Origin: Atherinomorus stipes
Lineage: Eukaryota > Chordata > Actinopteri > Atheriniformes > Atherinidae
DNA length: 64,000 nt
Assembly (NCBI GenBank): GCA_023101725.1
Contig: JALJCO010008684.1
Coordinates: forward strand, 448,501 to 512,500
Direction of reading: 5' to 3'
Position numbers and translations under genes: made by a program. The stretch's first letter is position 1; each line of letters begins with the position of its first letter. Shown one piece after another: positions 24,901 to 36,763 of this stretch. Under the pieces are notes generated by a model. That model worked only from the letters and a program-made list of their open reading frames with translations. It did not search any database and had not been told where the DNA came from.

Positions 24901-27900
24901 GGATTATATTTTTCTCTGGTGTTGGCGGGCAGCAGGTAAGAATACAAACTTTTATTTATCTTTTGCAGACATGACAAGTGATTACTGAGCCTGAAGCAGT
25001 GATTCTTCACCCCGCGCCCAGGCGGTGCAAGCTACATAAATCACTCTGGTCCAGCAAAGAGTTGGTTTTGAGAGCCAGGAGCCGGTATTTAGGTAGTGTG
25101 AAGCTAAAGAAATGTTTTCTTCAAATTAGTGCTGGTAGTCTGGTTCAAATCAGCGCTGGAAGCAGATAGGTAGATAGGGGATCTGAGTACCGGACAGCAG
25201 TTTCTGTTGTCGCAAATTATGCTCGGGTCGGCTCAGGCAGACTTGCAAGTGCTGCTCGTAGGCCAGAGGCACCGGCGGGAGGGGGAGAAACATCGAATTG
25301 CTCCGTAAACACTTTGTTTAGCCCCACAGGGATTCCGAAAAGCATTTATTGAGGTAAAAAAGTTACTGAGTTCTCCTTTAAAGGCTGCATCCTGCATAAT
25401 GATGGAAATAATTCTGTTTGCATTAATTGAATATTTATATTAGAACTTGGAAATGTTTTAATCAGTGGCTATATTAAATAGCTAAACTGGCTTAATCTGC
25501 AAATTGAATGAAATATTCTGTGGACAAGAGTCCTTTCAAAAAACCAATTCCACCACAGGATGTAATAAAGTATGCTGCAGCTTGCTCTGGGAACCATGTT
25601 TGCCCATGTAACAGAGTTTCAGACTAACCTTTTGCATTGGTTGCACTGGTGCGCCTAAATTTACAATTTGGATGCATCATTACCCATATACAATGATACC
25701 TGAATGAATTATTGTGAACAATAATGAGATTTAGGAAAATGTTTATCTTCATTGACTTTGACTAGATCAATATCAACAGGGATTTTACAGAGGAGCTCCA
25801 GTGTGACGTATCTTAAACCAACTAAAACCGCATTGACTCTGGTGTGGTTCAACTTGTGAGGCTCCAAAACCTCCCTGACCTTAAAATAAACTCCCTTCAA
25901 CTTTGAACTTCATGTGAATACAGCTCATGCTACGTAACACAGAAGCTCTACAGACACTCCACCAGCAAGAAAATGCAGCTCAACACAGGATGGTTTGGCT
26001 TCTCTTTTGCAATTTCTATTCCTTCAAATTGAAACTCTTCAAAAGATAAACCGACAATCAGTTTTGCTGCAGCTGGCCCCAAATGTACATGTTCAGCATC
26101 AAGGGCATGCAATGCGCGGTTCTGACTTATTTGGAAAGATGCCTTCATTTTTAACATGAAAACAAGAATAAACAGCTGTTCTTATGACTGAGGCCGTGCC
26201 ATGGCCAGAGTGCGATTTGTCGGGGGAAGGCTGGGGGCCATTAGATGGTGCAAGTTGAAAAGCAATAGGCTAGCCAATTGGATCTACCTGAAAGAGCATG
26301 TGCTTGCTATCTGCAGAGAATGAGATGGCCACATTGTCCCTCTCTTTGGCTGTATGCCACTCGAAAAATTATATTTGCATGATGTGAATGAACAATCAGA
26401 ATTTGAGGAAATCTCCATGAGAAAACATTAAATCAGAAAAGGAAATTCGGCTTTACGAGGGTGACTCAAGAGCCACACACCAAGCTAAGCCTCAAAGTTG
26501 GAACTTGAAGAAAAAAAAAAAAAAAAAAAACAGGTCAGAAGAAAAGTAATTTTGGACCCAACTGCTCCTGATGAAGAAAATGAGGGTAGAAACCACCTGA
26601 TCCTCCTCATTTATGATGGATAAGCCCCCCCCCCAACCCAAGTTTAACACAAAAAGGCATGTTAAACCACAACCACGATCACAAATACAAGTCATAATAG
26701 CGCAAAACAGCATCGTATATTGCGTTGAAAATGTTTCTTATGTAAACAACAAAGATTTAGAACAAAGACACCATCATCACTACAGATTTGAACTGAAAGG
26801 CAAAGACAGGTACATCTTGATTTTCATCATCTGCTGCCCACAAGCAAAGTTAAAACGGCTTTTATTTGAAAAATCTGAATTTCAGCATAACTCTGCAAGA
26901 GAACACAAATAAGGAACAAGAGCTTCTGTGTGGAAGGGATGAACAGGTGGGGCAGCAACATGGAGGTTACCTGATTTGAAACAATTTTCATCATCGCCTG
27001 TTATACTGTTGGCCCACTGTTGTGCTCTTTCTTCCAAATAAAAATGTTTTAAAATAACCACCTCCCACCCCCTCTGTTTCTTTCTTCCCCAAATCGCACC
27101 CTGGTCATGACCGACATAAGCAAAATGTACCGGCATCTACAGGGGACATGTAGAGCCTAAAATAGAAATGCATACTTACAACAACAACAACAAAAAAAAA
27201 GATGCCAGGACTCTCAGGAAAGAGAACAGCCAACATAAGACAGTCACTGTACAAGCTCCACGAGTTTTAGTAAGATGTGATGAACAAATATTGTGGGATT
27301 AAGGTCCTGGATTCCACTCGACGTGGCTGAAGACAGTTCTTTCCACCACAAACAACAGCATCTCTTTTGTTTGGTCTAATTATCCAGAACAAGACTGCTT
27401 TCTTAGCCCATCTCACATCCGTAACCACAGGATCTCTGATCATCACCAGCTTTGATAGCACAACAGAACAGCTTATTTATCATCGGATAATCATGATAAT
27501 CATGATAATCATGATATCAGACTTGGAATGATTTAATAATTTCCTGTTATCGGCCTGATAATTATTGTGCACCCCTAACTATAAACATTATTCATCATCA
27601 TTTCTCCAAAACAAGTAACCCTTTAGCAACATGGCCAAATTTTAAAAAAATGTCACCAACTGATAAGTGCCATTCAAGATAGCCAACCGAAAGCACGTGC
27701 TGATGTTTATTTACAAACTACTGACCCCTTCTGCAATGAGAAGCTGTTTTCTCACTTAGGAGCAGACTGTACTGTACGTCCTGTCCAGCATCTGCAGCCA
27801 GCTTTGCTCATGTGCTGTCTTGTCTTTTTGAAATAAGGAGCCTGAGCAGAGGACCTTTCTTTGCTGTGTGAAAGCACACAACTAGGGCTGCAGCTATCGA

Positions 27901-30900
27901 TTATTTTTGTAATCGAGTAATCTAGCGATTCTTCTGACGATATCGGGTAATCGGATAAATTGGACATTTTGCAAGTTATTTAAATTTTACAACTTAAATT
28001 GATTGTAAGAGCAAGAATTTCTAGCTTTCAGGGTTCTAGTGTAGCGTTTGCCCTGAACACAGCACTGATGCCCACCCATGCTTCTCTGCCAAAAACTTCA
28101 TTGTTGCTTCCACATCTGCACATTTAACTCTGAGCTTTACTGAAAAGGAAACAATTGGCCATTCATTAGAGGATCTAAATACATATTCAAGTCCACAACA
28201 CTTGCAGTATAAATGTATTAACAGGAAAGGATGATCAGCACCTGCTGAACTGACTCCCAGCAGTTTAGAAAAAATAATTTATTTATTGTTATGAAAATTT
28301 TAAAAGACCGCTGAGACCCTCTGATAGACTTTAACCTGGTATCCCTGTAATGTAACGTTTGTTGTAGCTCAGCGACTGTAAACTTGCAGGGGCGTTTTAT
28401 TTTGAAAGTCACTAGATGCTTTCTGCTACTCCCATATCTGATTTCCCCAATCTGAACGAATGAGAGCTGATTCTGGAAGCTGCTCTGTTAGAAACAGACA
28501 CGACGCCCATATTTAGAGAAGAGCTGCGACAGCGTGCTTCTGGCTCGCGCTGCGGGGTCCCCGGCGTGGACTTAACCGTTGATTAAAACGGTCTTAAGTT
28601 CTGGAGGCCGCGCAGCACACTGACTGAACTGCCTCTACTCACCAGGTGCAGCCAAATCCACCGATCATGCAAATAATAAAGGACCTTTATTATTTCTATG
28701 TCATGGATCACGTGTGTACCGAACCGCGGAGAGGGTACTGTGTTTCTTCTCTCGTTCAGTCCAGTTTGTAGGGTCCTATACAGTTTTTCCTCCCTCCACT
28801 TTAGTTACATTGTCAGCATAAAGCTAACTGTTATGTTCAACAGAAATACCAGTCCTGCGGAACGTCACTTGAGTTAACGTTCTGCCCGGGTTGTGCAACA
28901 GAAAAACCATCCGGGCGGATGCGCAAAATACAAAGAGTGAATTTAATGAATCCTCTTGGCAGTTTATTTGCCACGAGCAATTTTATAAATCAAATTACTC
29001 CCATAATCACAACCCTACACACAACACTGTATGGGAAGTCTTAACATCTATTATAAAACTGTAACAAATAGCCAACATTTTGCTGTAAACAATGACTTAA
29101 ATACTTCAGCTGGGGGGCAGCCCTACATGTAAGAGACTGCAGAAACAGCTGACTGATGAACTGATGGTCTTTCCTGCTGGGAAGACCGTATGCTCCATTT
29201 CTGAGAATGGATGGTGGGACAAAAGCTTGCAGGAAAACTGCTGCAGAGCCATGTCCGGTGGAATTCCAGGATTACAGGTTTTTAGATAAGTGGAGCAGCA
29301 CAGTGACTGCATACTGAGAACACACAGAGCAGGCCTGACAGCTGAAGTCTAACTGGAAACTGGACCATCATACGAACCTTCCTCCCCTGTAGTTATATTC
29401 ATTTGCTCCGTCCTCACAAGAGGTGATGTTAAGTGGATAGTAAGTGTCAGGACTGACTCCTTACAGCTGTTCACCACAATGGTTGCATTCTCTGGGTAAT
29501 GGCTCACTGTGTATGTTCCAGCAGAAATTGCCTAATGGGGTAAAAATAAAAGGAAAAGACTAAACAAAACTTAATTCCTGTGAAATGTGTTCCAAATATG
29601 TCATAAAACACAACAGATTATTTTTCCTACAATACCTCTAGCTGTTCAGCTAAGTTTCCAGACACTTTTTGGAGCAAAGTGATCGTAGGTTTGTTGGAGC
29701 AAAGCAACACCAGCTCCAGAGCATCATCTCCTTTCAGTATGAGTCCTTTGGCCACCAGTCCAACCCTCATAACTCCACGTAATACACGCTCCTTTGATTC
29801 ATCTCTTTTACTGGCAGGGGAAGAAGAAAGGACAAACAAAAAAACAAATTTCAATTTGTATGGTTATGACTGAATAGCAGTAGGTCTAATATAAACTACA
29901 TTCAAGCCATTTATTTTACAGAAAGTTGAGAAATTAAAAATCAAACATCACATTAAAGGCCCATTTATGCTCCCTTACATACGTAAATGGGGACATTCTT
30001 TTTACACATTGTCACATGTTATACTTCCACGCACCTTTTACGTTGCCACAGCTATTAAGCCTGAGATCAGCTGACCAGCTCCTCTTGGGAGTCCCTAAAG
30101 CCAGTAGTTGGCAGTGTTTAAATTGTGGAGCAGCCTCCCTCTAGTTATTAAATCCTCCCAATCTTTAGGACAATTTAAGTCTAAAACGCATCTATTTTCC
30201 TTGGCCCTCAACACTGGCTAAGAGGAAATTCTGGCTTTTTATATTTATTGCTACTTTTACTGCTTCTTTTATTTGTTTATTGCTTATTTTATGTGTGACT
30301 AATTATATATGATACCCTTTTAGTCTGTTTTTAATGCTAACTTTATCTGTGACTTTTATTATTGTCTATTCTAACTGTGAGGCCATTGTTGTGAAGCACC
30401 TTGGTCAACAGCGGTTCTTTTTAATGTGCTACATAAATAAAACTTTGAACTGAACTGTCATCCATAAGTCGGCAGTGCTGAGTTCCACAATCCAGATTCA
30501 ACAATTGTTCCAAACATTACCACCTCCAGTTGGTGGTGGTAATTCTCCGCTATAAAGTTGTTTATAAAACTATAACTCATTCTTCATTCTACAGCCATCT
30601 CTATAGTTATTTTCCTCGTCTGCTTCTGTTTCATCCGCACTGGTGGCCATCTTGCTACAGTCAGCTCACCTGCTCATTACCTTGTTTTAATTGTGGATAT
30701 CCTTTCAAACAACAATAATTTGCTCAATTTTCGACTGACTGTCAAACAGTTTTGTTATAAACGTCAGAGATGTGGTTATGGCACTGCTTATCATTAACTA
30801 TAACTCACATACCGAGAGCAGCGCTATAACCATGATATTTATAAACCCTCTGCAGCACAACCTGTCACCAACTACATCCACATGACCCGCGCTTCACATC

Positions 30901-31872
30901 ACTATGACAACCAAAATAAAACAAACAATCAACCCAGTGATCAGAATCCCAAAACAATATCTGTGGCTTCTACATTTGGCTGTTCTCATTTTAAGGATGC
31001 AGTTTCATAAAACCATTTGAAAATCAGTAAAAGATTTTAAGCAACCATAACTTCATCAAAGTACACCATTAAAACAAGGTAATGAGCCGGCAAGCTCACA
31101 GATATATTCACTAGATGCCGCCTTCGGACCAGTAGCGTACGTCGGCCCAGCCGCCACCTTGGGCAGGGGCTTCTAACAAGCAGTTAGGTCCATATCTATG
31201 GTAAGGCTTCGTTTCGTGTCATGTTTTGTGTCAGACTGTTCATCCGACACCAAAATGCCAGAGTTTTGCAGCCGTATATGGATGTTCTCATGATGTAATC
31301 TAGTTTTACTTTTCCTCACCGTTTTTGCAAAGTTTGTATCATGACAATTTCTCACATGATCAAAATATATCAGTGCCTACTAAATACTAAAGAAATGGTA
31401 AAAAGAAAGAAAGATTTTGAATTCATCCTCATATAAACATTTAAAACATCCTTGATGTTTAAATGCCATATTCTGTGAAGACATTTTTTAAACATCACAT
31501 GAATGAGTTATTCTTAAGTACCTGAATAATGTAGAATACTATTTATTTATCTGGACTTACCAGAATAACAAACCTGATAAAAGCCCTGTGAAAAATAAAA
31601 TGATTACACTAACTTGGTAGCTAAAATCAGCTCACATTTACCTGAAGCAATACTGGATGATGATTCTACTGTTACGTTACATTCAACCTATTTTTATGTG
31701 CCCAAATTTGCAGTTTTTACTACAACAGAAAATGATTAAATAAAGGTTTTATGTGTTTGGTGGTATTTATTACATTTTTTTTTTTATAATGGCAATTTGT
31801 GAGTTTTGTTCCGTTTTATAATTTGAATTATAGCTTATTTCTTTATTCATTATATTTGTGCTCTACGACCAC

Positions 31873-31910
<38 letters not shown>

Positions 31911-32818
31911 TAGACCTGTCGTGTGTCTAATACATGGCATTGGTCACACTGGTGTACCAGGCTATAAAATCATTATATATGCATGTGGGTGTGTGTCTAA
32001 GTATGTGTGTATGTAAATGAAATAATCTATGTTTTGTCATAAATGTCAGATATATATAATAATGTCTTGAAAATCGGTTAAAAACTGAGTCAGTTATGGT
32101 GTTTTTAATCAGAGATAGATCTCTGCCTACACTAATGCAATGAGTAGACGCAGCTTCCCCCTGCCTAAGATGGTGGGCAAACTGACGTATCGCTCCAATG
32201 GACAGCAGCGCCGGAGGCGGCATCTAGTGATATCTATGGGACAAGCCGACTGTGGCAAGATGGCTGCTAGTGCGGACGTCTGACTCCGTTGGCTAGCAGT
32301 GGGGGTGCAATATCTAGTAATAATATAGGACATCTATGGTTAAGACTGGACTCACTTGATGAAATGAGTGGAGTCTGGTGTGCTACTACTTGGTTGGAAT
32401 GAAAACCTGCAACCACGTGGCCCTGTCTGGACCGTGTTTGAAATCCCTGACGTAAGAGTTTCACCATTTCTATAAAGGGGTTAGTGGACCTAAAAGCAAA
32501 AAGCCCCTAAAACACACCAGAGTCACCATATACCCTCAATGTAGGATTTAAGTGTTCAGGTTTTCCTTTTATTTTTCATTTAGTGGTTTGGGGACCTTGC
32601 TTACCTCCCTTCCTCTGCTGTTTGTTTGCCATCTTCTGGCACATCCATCATGTCAGACACAGTTTTAAGGGCACACTCCACATGTGAGATGATTTTCTGC
32701 ACTGCTTCCAGTTCCTCTGCCGAGGGATACACTTCAGCATGTTTGGCCATTACCATACGGTCAAGCGGCCCCGAATGCTTCAGAGGGGCAATGGGTTCCT
32801 TGATGGATGGATGGATGA

Positions 32819-32854
<36 letters not shown>

Positions 32855-34045
32855 GTTTTGAATGAGTAGGAAAAAAAAAATGTTAAGATGAAAGCAAGAT
32901 GGGTGTAAAATTCACTTGAAATATTTTCATTACAGATATAAAATGGCAATAATTAAAACAGTTTGTGCACTTATACTTTCTGATAATGTGCCACATAGAG
33001 GCAAGAATGGTCTACAGTTTGATTTTAGTAAGTAAAGGGAAATACAAGGAAAATAGAGCCAAGATGAGCAGGGCACAGCTTTTTTGCAAAACACAGATTT
33101 AAAAAAAAAAAAAAAATAAATAAAATAAAACTAAAGGAAATAAAAATGATAGAAAACACACACAAGCACAACTTAATGTGAAAGGACTAGCTGACTGAAT
33201 GTTTCAAATGACATAGCCCTTAGTGTTATCTAGATGATGAAAAACCAACCTCAAGATGTTTGCCCTCAATATCTTCAATAGCAGCAATGTAGTCGTGGTA
33301 CTGCCTCAGCTCTTCCTCGTAACACAGGCAGTCATACCAGTAGCGCAGCTCTTCATATCTGGGAAGAAGGGAGTGGAAAAAATTATAATCATTCTGACAA
33401 CACCTGACCTGACCTTTTTTTTTTTTTTTTTTTTTTTTACAGTCAAAGCAGGTATTACAACAGTAAATAAGTGGTAAATTTAACAGTTTTATCAAATTTA
33501 GGATACCCTGCCCAAAGTTGGTCCTCAAAAGCCGCTGTCCAGCAGGTTTTTAATGTTTCCTTAATTCAACCCACCTAACTCGGAATTAGAATCCAATATG
33601 TTATAAAGTTCTGCACAAAAATGAGTCAATTATTTGAGTCAGGTTTGTTGGGATTAATTGAAAACCTGCAAGATTGTGACCCTTAGACACTCCTGATTCA
33701 AGACTTGATTTACCCACTGTAAGATGCAAGCCCCTCTAACAGTGGATCATAGTTGTGCCATTCATTGATTGCATCAAATTTGAAAATAAACCCAGTTGAA
33801 ATTGACAAATACTTTCTTCATGAATTTAAATAAAATGCACATTACTCATATTTAACTGGGGCAATGAGCTACTGCTCCACCTAGAACGCCGTGATTACTT
33901 GTCTGTATGCAGTGAAAATACTGAATGTTTACCTATCAAAGTGCTCCGGTAAGAGCCGGTGGCCTTCCTGAATCAGGCAGTCCCAGTACAGCAGCTCCTC
34001 ATAGGCCTGGTGTTCGTCCCACATTGGCACTGCAGCGGCCGCCAT
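15955..34045 (-). CDS. ilf3: ILF3 (NF90/NF110)-like DZF and double-stranded-RNA-binding protein, 19 coding exons
   Basis: Exons, 5' to 3': 34045-33933, 33358-33250, 32798-32605, 29810-29636, 29531-29378, 23978-23887, 23438-23343, 21682-21571, 21481-21384, 21290-21179, 21095-20958, 20760-20570, 20353-20234, 20052-19921, 19622-19461, 19373-19244, 19122-19084, 16456-16136, 16046-15955. They total 2580 nt with every phase matching: 859 residues plus TAA. ILF3 proteins bind structured RNA and pair with ILF2 through the DZF domain, acting in mRNA stability, translation and antiviral responses. Layout: residues 1-89 unusual N-terminus; ILF3-type start [18 protein letters not shown] near 90; DZF about 139-418 ([59 protein letters not shown]); basic stretch 419-464 (possible NLS); dsRBD1 about 465-530; dsRBD2 about 569-660 ([38 protein letters not shown]); RGG-like [12 protein letters not shown] near 690; Ser/Gly/Tyr-rich tail to 859. 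STRBP is the alternative, but the Gly/Tyr tail fits ILF3. Which fish paralogue is not decided. Confidence 0.93.
16560..16655. repeat. foldback MITE, copy F, in an ilf3 intron
   Basis: 'ctgattcaggtgttgcagca', 'gaaacatcaaaacctgcagt' and 'gaggactgactttgcccatc' match the family arm. The other half is decayed. Confidence 0.55.
16778..16933 (-). repeat. tRNA-like SINE, copy 2, in an ilf3 intron
   Basis: 'ggcaaggtacgcaacggagg', 'aggatttgatccccagactc', 'caagtagccagggcgcatga': same text as the copies at 1865, 48521 and 50660. Confidence 0.75.
17040..17418 (-). mobile_element. decayed PIF/Harbinger-type element, copy A, in an ilf3 intron
   Basis: Minus strand from the GGGCGCATTCACA end at 17418, the element matches the copy at 56487 for about 300 bp. 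Beyond that, a damaged frame resembles the Myb/SANT-like protein of PIF/Harbinger elements ('[12 protein letters not shown]', compare the usual VKALIDIWSDE). The start codon position is ACG and stops interrupt it, so it is a pseudogene. A TTA sits next to the terminal GCGCCC (17419-17421), as expected for 3-bp TWA targets. Confidence 0.65.
17712..17935. repeat. foldback MITE, copy G, in an ilf3 intron
   Basis: Left arm 'gctcagcttcagtccctggg', right arm 'ccctggaggaccaacattgg'. The inner blocks 'ctgcaggttaagatg' and 'gattcaggtgtcctgcagc' belong to the same family. Confidence 0.68.
18405..18945. mobile_element. hAT-like MITE, 541 bp, in an ilf3 intron
   Basis: Ends TAGGAGTGACCCCGTACAG on the left and, reverse complemented, TAGGGGTGTCTGCGACTAAG on the right. 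Flanked by cttcagac (18397-18404) and cttaagac (18946-18953), an 8-bp duplication with one mismatch. No transposase frame. Confidence 0.72.
19003..19021. repeat. (CA)n microsatellite
   Basis: Short run of CA dinucleotides in an ilf3 intron, about 60 bp from the 19084 exon end. Confidence 0.9.
19745..19915 (-). repeat. tRNA-like SINE abutting an ilf3 splice donor
   Basis: On the minus strand 'ggaggacctgggttcaagtc' contains a good pol III B box (GGTTCAAGTCC), followed by a tail 'tttcccaattgggatgaata' typical of fish SINE/LINE ends. The donor of the exon ending at 19921 is only a few bases away. Confidence 0.6.
20354..20569 (-). other. GC-AG intron of ilf3
   Basis: The exon coding ...AKLNVAIK ends ATCAAG at 20570 and the next bases are gcaaga, not gt. 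The acceptor cacag/GTCCTG at 20353 is normal. GC donors usually have a strong AAG/GCAAG context, as here. Confidence 0.85.
24626..25377. mobile_element. TTAA-flanked non-autonomous DNA element 2
   Basis: 752 bp between TTAA at 24622-24625 and 25378-25381. Left end AGCAGAATTCAGTAACTTC; reverse complement of the right end AGGAGAACTCAGTAACTTTT. GC-rich interior (25190-25290). No transposase. Confidence 0.85.
27893..29125. mobile_element. candidate hAT-like element with GC-rich core
   Basis: Starts tAGGGCTGCAGCTATCGATT and ends ggggGCAGCCCTa, so the terminal AGGGCTGC is inverted. An 8-bp duplication is not clear (cacacaac against catgtaag). The core 28500-28760 is markedly CpG-rich. No transposase frame seen. 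Confidence 0.5.
30065..30462 (+). repeat. LINE 3' fragment
   Basis: 'ttgtggagcagcctccctct' to the tail 'gaagcaccttggtcaacagc' and 'gtgctacataaataaaactt': the end of an L2/CR1-like LINE, inside an ilf3 intron. The coding part is decayed. Confidence 0.65.
31109..32229. repeat. 1.1-kb segment with inverted arms, in an ilf3 intron
   Basis: Left arm 'cactagatgccgccttcgga' with 'ccaccttgggcaggggcttc' further in (31109-31173); right arm, reverse complemented, 'cactagatgccgcctccggc' with 'ccaccatcttaggcaggggg' (32150-32229). Likely a DNA transposon or two inverted copies of one. Confidence 0.6.
31879..31905. repeat. (TA)n microsatellite
   Basis: About 13 TA units inside the 31.1-32.2 kb inverted-arm segment. 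Confidence 0.95.
32817..32853. repeat. (GAAA)n array used as a polypyrimidine tract
   Basis: Nine GAAA units on plus, which read CTTT on the coding strand of ilf3. They lie 19 bases before the acceptor of exon 3 (exon starts at 32798), separated only by a small (ATCC)n run and 'atcaag'. Confidence 0.9.
33512..33702. repeat. foldback MITE, copy H, in an ilf3 intron
   Basis: Left arm 'aagttggtcctcaaaagccg' with 'gtccagcaggtttttaatg'; right arm 'gaaaacctgcaagattgtga'. Same family as copies A to G. Confidence 0.68.
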
Positions 34046-34063
34046 GCTGTCACGACTGCCGGA

Positions 34064-34600
34064 CCTGTTTTACTGATTAAAACGTTGTTACATCGCGTTA
34101 CTGAAGTTCACATTTAGCAAGGAGACACAATTCAAATCGACCCTGATATATTAAGAGAGCATTATGTTTGCATAAGTGCTGCTAGCAGCGAACGTGCGCA
34201 GAAAACCTGCGCAGGAGACTGAGGCTGTGTGTTTGTATGGCGATGGTTAACATGTGCATACATGACATACGCTTACATACAACCTATGGACGAATGTTTT
34301 AACAAATGTTGTTCAAACCTTTAACGATTCAGTATCCGTAAATTATGGCTTAAACTTTGCTAAGGGCAGTTGGCTAACGGTAGCTAACGTGAACACTTGT
34401 ATAATCACGCGTGAGGATGTTCTCACAATATCAGTAATAACAAACTGAGTTCCGTTTATGCTTCTGTGTCTTACCTTTTTCAACAAACAAGCAAATGACT
34501 GATTTCTCTCTGTGTTTTTCTTTTAGGGTCTGATGTTGTTCGAGTCCACTATGTTGCGTACTAGGCTTTCTCTTCTTCTCGCGTTTACTGACAGTTGGCA
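34064..34600 (-). promoter_or_regulatory. ilf3 5' region with possible non-coding first exon
   Basis: An acceptor aaaacag/GTCCGGC at 34064 would open the first coding exon 19 nt before its ATG. A donor AAAAAG/GTAAGACA lies at 34475, so a 5'UTR exon at about 34475-34600 is plausible. Two TGCGCA hexamers near 34195-34214 lie in the proximal part. No TATA box seen. Inference from motifs only. Confidence 0.4.
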
Positions 34601-34675
34601 AACCGGTTTAGAGGCGCATTACCGCCACCAGCTGGACTGGAGTTTACATGTGGGGTTTACATCTAAATATGGGGT

Positions 34676-34677
34676 TT

Positions 34678-34757
<80 letters not shown>
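34676..34757. repeat. (CTTT)n microsatellite
   Basis: About 20 uninterrupted units, just beyond the presumed ilf3 first exon. Confidence 0.97.
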
Positions 34758-34758
<1 letters not shown>

Positions 34759-35433
34759 TCAGGTTTACACTTATGCCACTTTTATGGCGCTAAATCAGAA
34801 CCATAATATTGGTTCACATTTTTTCAGTTTCAAATGAGCAAACATAATGGGTGCCTTGAGAGGCAGTGAATTAATAATTTGTTTTATTTTAATTTCTTTT
34901 GTAAATAACCATGGCACAAGTGGGATAATGCCCTTTGAGGTGTCCATTATCAAAAATGAATGGACTTCACAGAAACACTTCATGTCAGACGGTTCATGCC
35001 TCCACTTTGTCCATTCTTTTCAGGCATTATCCCCATATACTTTATCCTTTTAGAATTGTTGATCATTAATAATCGTTAAACACACAAAGGTTAAATTTTT
35101 GTATACTAATTTATTTATTTTGCTCTGTATAATAGGCTATCATATTGATTTCTTGTGAGTTTTGTAGATACTTTACATGTATTCTATACAATTGTTAATA
35201 TAGTCTGTTTATTTAATTATTTCTATTTATTCTGCTTCGTACTCTAACTTATTTTTTCATTTTCTATTTATATTTTGCTTTGTTAAACTACTGTTAAAGG
35301 AGCAATGAAACACAACAATTTTCCTCTGGGATTAATTCTAAAGTACCCTTAAATCTTAAACTATTCCTACTACTTTTAAGGAGCAGAAAGAATGATTTGT
35401 GTTATATATTACTCTACCAGATAGACAGATACT

Positions 35434-35606
<173 letters not shown>

Positions 35607-35644
35607 ATAGAGAATTGAGATTTAGAAATGCATTAAACACTTAA

Positions 35645-35928
35645 AGGGGAAGTTTGTTTTTTCAACCTGGTCCTACTTTTTAGCATGAAATATGTTCATT
35701 TGGTGTAACTTGAACTCCTTCAGGAGATATTTAGATCCAATCGAGGTCAGTGGAACTCAGCAAACTCAGCAATATTGTCGTGGAAAACAGAAAATTCAAA
35801 TGAAGCTAAAAAACAGCAATCTTCTCTGACTGAATGGTTTCAGCTGGTATTTCCAGGATTATTGCTCATTATCTGCAGAAATGTATGGGTATGCAGACAG
35901 CCATCTTTATTAATCATTCACAGCCCCT
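35645..35928. mobile_element. TTAA-flanked non-autonomous DNA element 3
   Basis: 284 bp between TTAA at 35641-35644 and 35929-35932. Ends AGGGGAAGTTTG and, reverse complemented, AGGGGCTGTGAA. Lies in the ptger1 downstream region, so it may sit beyond or at the end of its 3'UTR. Confidence 0.75.
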
Positions 35929-35996
35929 TTAAAACAATACAGAGAAAAATAAATGCTCCAAAAAATAAAAGTTCCATAAATTCACATTGCACTGTT

Positions 35997-36002
35997 TTAT
36001 TT
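35997..36002 (-). terminator. candidate ptger1 poly(A) signal
   Basis: AATAAA on the minus strand about 760 nt after the ptger1 stop; first canonical hexamer I find in that direction. Confidence 0.4.
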
Positions 36003-36763
36003 ACATTCAGTTGAAAAGCTCTTTACACATCCTCAGTAAATTGAGGGTAATATTCAAGTATGACATTATTTCACATATACAACAGTTTAAACACAAAATA
36101 ATGTATAAACTCAGCTATAGATGATCTCCATATCTGATAACATTAACATTCCTTACTAATGTACATTCAGCAGAACACATAACATTAGCGCTACATTTTT
36201 TATATTTTTGGGTTTCAGCTTCCTCTGATGGTTTTTCTGATGCAGCTCAGTTCCACTACAGCTAATACTGCATAAGAGCAAGTCATCATGCAGGAAGGTT
36301 TTTAACTTTTAAAGCTGGAACAATTTTGATTTGGAGACAAAAACAGACACTTTTACACATTTCCTTTCTGAAATCTGCTGAGTCTCTTGTTCCTGCAGCA
36401 TTTACCTTTTTACCCTTTAACAATGTAAATAGAATATTAAGGAATGTTCACTTATTATAAGTAAACATTACTGCTTTGATGATATTTTGTGCAAAATATA
36501 GCATTAGCTAGCTTCCATTTGTTAGGTCAGACAATAGTTATAAATAAACCTCAATGGCGTATAAAGGAGAAATGTTATTATGTCCATAAAGCAGATATAA
36601 AATGAAAGAAGTAAGAAATTACAAACTTCTAAAGCTGGACTGCTCCACCATTACAGCCTCAAAGTTGCCTCCTTTCCCTTTACAACTATGCAAGTCTCTC
36701 TTTCTCAAGGTCTTTGCCTTCAGATTACAAAAGTACAAACATAAAGTCGGCCAGTTTCTCTGA

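Larger units (their letters stand above)
23979..29377 (-). other. large ilf3 intron (5.4 kb)
   Basis: Separates exon 5 (..TTGEE) from exon 6 ([12 protein letters not shown]...), which join in phase. Contains the TTAA element at 24626-25377, a hAT-like end near 27480-27577 and a 1.2-kb element at 27893-29125. No other gene recognised; open frames here are chance. Confidence 0.7.

Noticed and set aside
29946..30050. Eighth TTAA element starting TTAA-AGGCCCATTTATGC
   Set aside because: No reciprocal right end located; may be a truncated copy only.
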